Assembly: GCA_023427825.1 (NCBI GenBank)
Contig: JAEZAI010000207.1
Coordinates: forward strand, 1 to 6,542
Source of the DNA: Actinomycetes bacterium
GTDB lineage: Bacteria; Actinomycetota; Acidimicrobiia; Acidimicrobiales; Microtrichaceae
DNA length: 6,542 nt
Direction: 5' to 3'
A program made the position numbers and the translations under genes. Position 1 is the stretch's first letter. Each line of letters starts with the position of its first letter. The notes under the pieces were generated by a model that saw only the letters and a program-made list of their open reading frames with translations, searched no databases and was not told the DNA's origin. Shown here piece by piece: positions 5,335 to 6,542 of this stretch.

Positions 5335-6542
5335 TCAGCTGATCGTGATCGTCGCCAGGACCGGGTTGGTCTGGGCGAAGCAGCTGGAGTCCGACGTGAC
5401 AGAGCCCAGGATCGGGATGCCAGTCACCCGGGTCTGGAAGGTCAGGCCGGGATCGCTGTAGGAGGTCCCGGCGTACTTGAACGCCAGCGACGATCCCGAG
5501 GAGCCGGTGGCCTGGAACGTCGCCGTGATCTTCGGGAAGTTGCCCGTCGAGCCACCGGCGATCTGGCCCGGCACGTTGAGCACGAGCTTGCCGGAGGACT
5601 GCGTCACCGTCGGCGTGCCCGTTCCGATGCCGCTGCCACCGCTGAGCGTCGCGCCCACGAAGGTCGCGCCCGCCGGGATCGTGTACATGTACTTCACGTT
5701 CGCGACGTACGAGATGGGGTAGCCCTGGCCCGAGGCCGGCACGTTCATGGGGTCGGGCGTCAGCTCGACCGTGAAGTCCGAGCCGGAGTGGACCGACGCC
5801 GGCGCGAGCACCGTGGCACCCGTGTTGTTGGCGTCGTAGCTCGTCTGGCCGGCAGCCGACGTGTAGCAGGACATGTCGACCGCCGTGTGCACCGGGGTCG
5901 CCGGCTGCGTCGTGGTCGTCGTGGTGGTCGTGGTCGGCGGGACCCCCGTGTGGTCGGGCGCCGTGGTGGCGCCGTTGTCCCACGAGCCGAGCAGCACGCC
6001 GGACGCACCGGCGAGGCCGGCCTGACCGGCGTTGCCCGCACCGCCCGAGGCACCGGCCGCCGGGCCGCAGCCGCCGATGTTGGCGCAGTTGCCGCCCACG
6101 CCGCCGTTGCCCGAGCCACCGGCCGGGCCGGCGTTGCCACCAGCACCACCGGTCGACGCCGTCGCCGGGGCGCCGAACGACGAACCCGTGACCGTGAGGG
6201 TGCCCGTGCCGCTGTGGACGACACCGATCGACGCGCCGCCGGCGCCACCACCGGCACCACCGCCGCCACCACCGGCACCACCAGCGCCACCACCGGCACC
6301 ACCCGAGGCCTCGCAGCAGGACTTGTCGCCGCCGTTGCCGCCGTTGCCGCCGTTGCCGCCGGTACCGCCGCCCTGGCCCTTGCCGCCGTTGCCGGCGAGG
6401 CCGGCCGTGACGTTCACGCCGGAGAGGTCGATCGACGCGTTGAAGGCGTAGACGCCGAAGGAGCCGCCACCGGCGCCGCCGCCGACGGTCGCCGCAGCGC
6501 CACCGGCACCGCCACCGCCGCCGGCACCACCGCCGCCGCCGG
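5335..6542 (-). CDS. Large secreted Gly-rich repeat protein (probable beta-helix) with Thr linker and C-terminal beta domain, 5' end outside the window
   Basis: The last 401 residues are visible and the frame runs off the right edge. An in-frame GTG at 6415-6417 is not the start, because the same Gly-rich pattern continues 41 residues upstream to the edge. Bases about 5990-6542 encode runs of GG-A/N-GG around short strand-like segments: SFGVYAFNASIDLSGVNVTAG, SIGVVHSGTGTLTVTGSSFG and SGVLLGSWDNG. These resemble rungs of right-handed parallel beta-helix proteins with Gly-rich loops. Two cysteine clusters (SCCEAS; NCANIGGC) interrupt the Gly runs. A Thr-rich linker with nine consecutive Thr codons (5908-5934) leads to a domain of about 180 residues bracketed by Cys codons at 5866-5868 and 5380-5382. 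That domain contains GTSYSDPGLTF and ends CFAQTNPVLATITIS, which I recall from actinobacterial secreted proteins. No sortase motif or C-terminal membrane segment is visible. It is likely an exported surface or matrix protein. Confidence 0.85.
   Translation of the reverse strand, partial: GGGGGAGGGGGAGGAAATVGGGAGGGSFGVYAFNASIDLSGVNVTAGLAGNGGKGQGGGTGGNGGNGGNGGDKSCCEASGGAGGGAGGAGGGGGGAGGGAGGASIGVVHSGTGTLTVTGSSFGAPATASTGGAGGNAGPAGGSGNGGVGGNCANIGGCGPAAGASGGAGNAGQAGLAGASGVLLGSWDNGATTAPDHTGVPPTTTTTTTTTQPATPVHTAVDMSCYTSAAGQTSYDANNTGATVLAPASVHSGSDFTVELTPDPMNVPASGQGYPISYVANVKYMYTIPAGATFVGATLSGGSGIGTGTPTVTQSSGKLVLNVPGQIAGGSTGNFPKITATFQATGSSGSSLAFKYAGTSYSDPGLTFQTRVTGIPILGSVTSDSSCFAQTNPVLATITIS

Noticed and set aside
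5908..5934. Thr-codon run as a slipped-strand phase-variation tract
   Set aside because: The nine Thr codons mix ACC and ACG irregularly, so there is no long perfect short-unit repeat. Slippage by three would not shift the frame.
5189..5983. Extending the lipoprotein frame upstream to 5983
   Set aside because: The added part is out of frame with the Gly-rich protein on the same strand and would bury the lipoprotein signal. The ATG at 5188 with GGAGG and the lipobox fix the start.
6032..6451. Plus-strand Pro-rich protein (PAPPEAPAAG..., PPAPPPAPPPPPPAPP)
   Set aside because: It is the antisense reading of Gly codons in the Gly-rich gene; GGC/GGT runs read as GCC/ACC/CCG on the other strand.

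Overview
The window is high-GC DNA (around 70% by eye) with GTG/ATG starts, strong G/C bias at third codon positions and short gaps between genes. It looks like a chromosomal segment of an actinomycete. The gene mix is a DM13 protein next to a DUF5709-like acidic protein, a Cys-rich lipoprotein with a Thr/Ser/Gly-rich tether, and a Gly-rich secreted protein with an actinobacterial-type C-terminal domain. This suggests Actinomycetota, possibly Acidimicrobiia, but that placement is inference. No phage, transposase, CRISPR or tRNA/rRNA signal was recognised.

Layout from left to right. (1) 1-2535 (+) is a SNF2-family ATPase with complete catalytic motifs, probably missing its N-terminus at the window edge. 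(2) 2536-2810 is a convergent intergenic region holding about four copies of an exact 60-bp-period repeat. Each copy contains a small GC hairpin, and the last is a near-complete nested palindrome. (3) 2811-3660 (-) is a probable two-gene operon: a membrane-anchored DM13-domain protein, then a 96-aa acidic DUF5709-like protein. (4) 3661-3786 is a divergent promoter region. (5) 3787-4215 (+) is an NTF2/SnoaL-like protein. (6) 4253-5188 (-) is a lipoprotein whose mature part contains two copies of the same Cys-containing module. (7) 5278-5311 is an intrinsic terminator facing left, ending the next gene. (8) 5335-6542 (-) is the C-terminal 401 residues of a large secreted Gly-rich, probably beta-helical repeat protein. 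It ends in a Thr-rich linker and a disulfide-bracketed beta domain, and its start lies beyond the right edge.

The genes do not form one obvious pathway. Three of the four minus-strand products are predicted to act at or outside the membrane (DM13 protein, lipoprotein, Gly-rich protein), so the right half reads as a cell-envelope neighbourhood. The SNF2 protein is a nucleic-acid-dependent ATPase and appears unrelated. No convincing multi-gene novel system is visible. The points most worth a second look are the 60-bp palindromic repeat array, the internally duplicated lipoprotein, and the Gly-rich repeat protein with its C-terminal domain.
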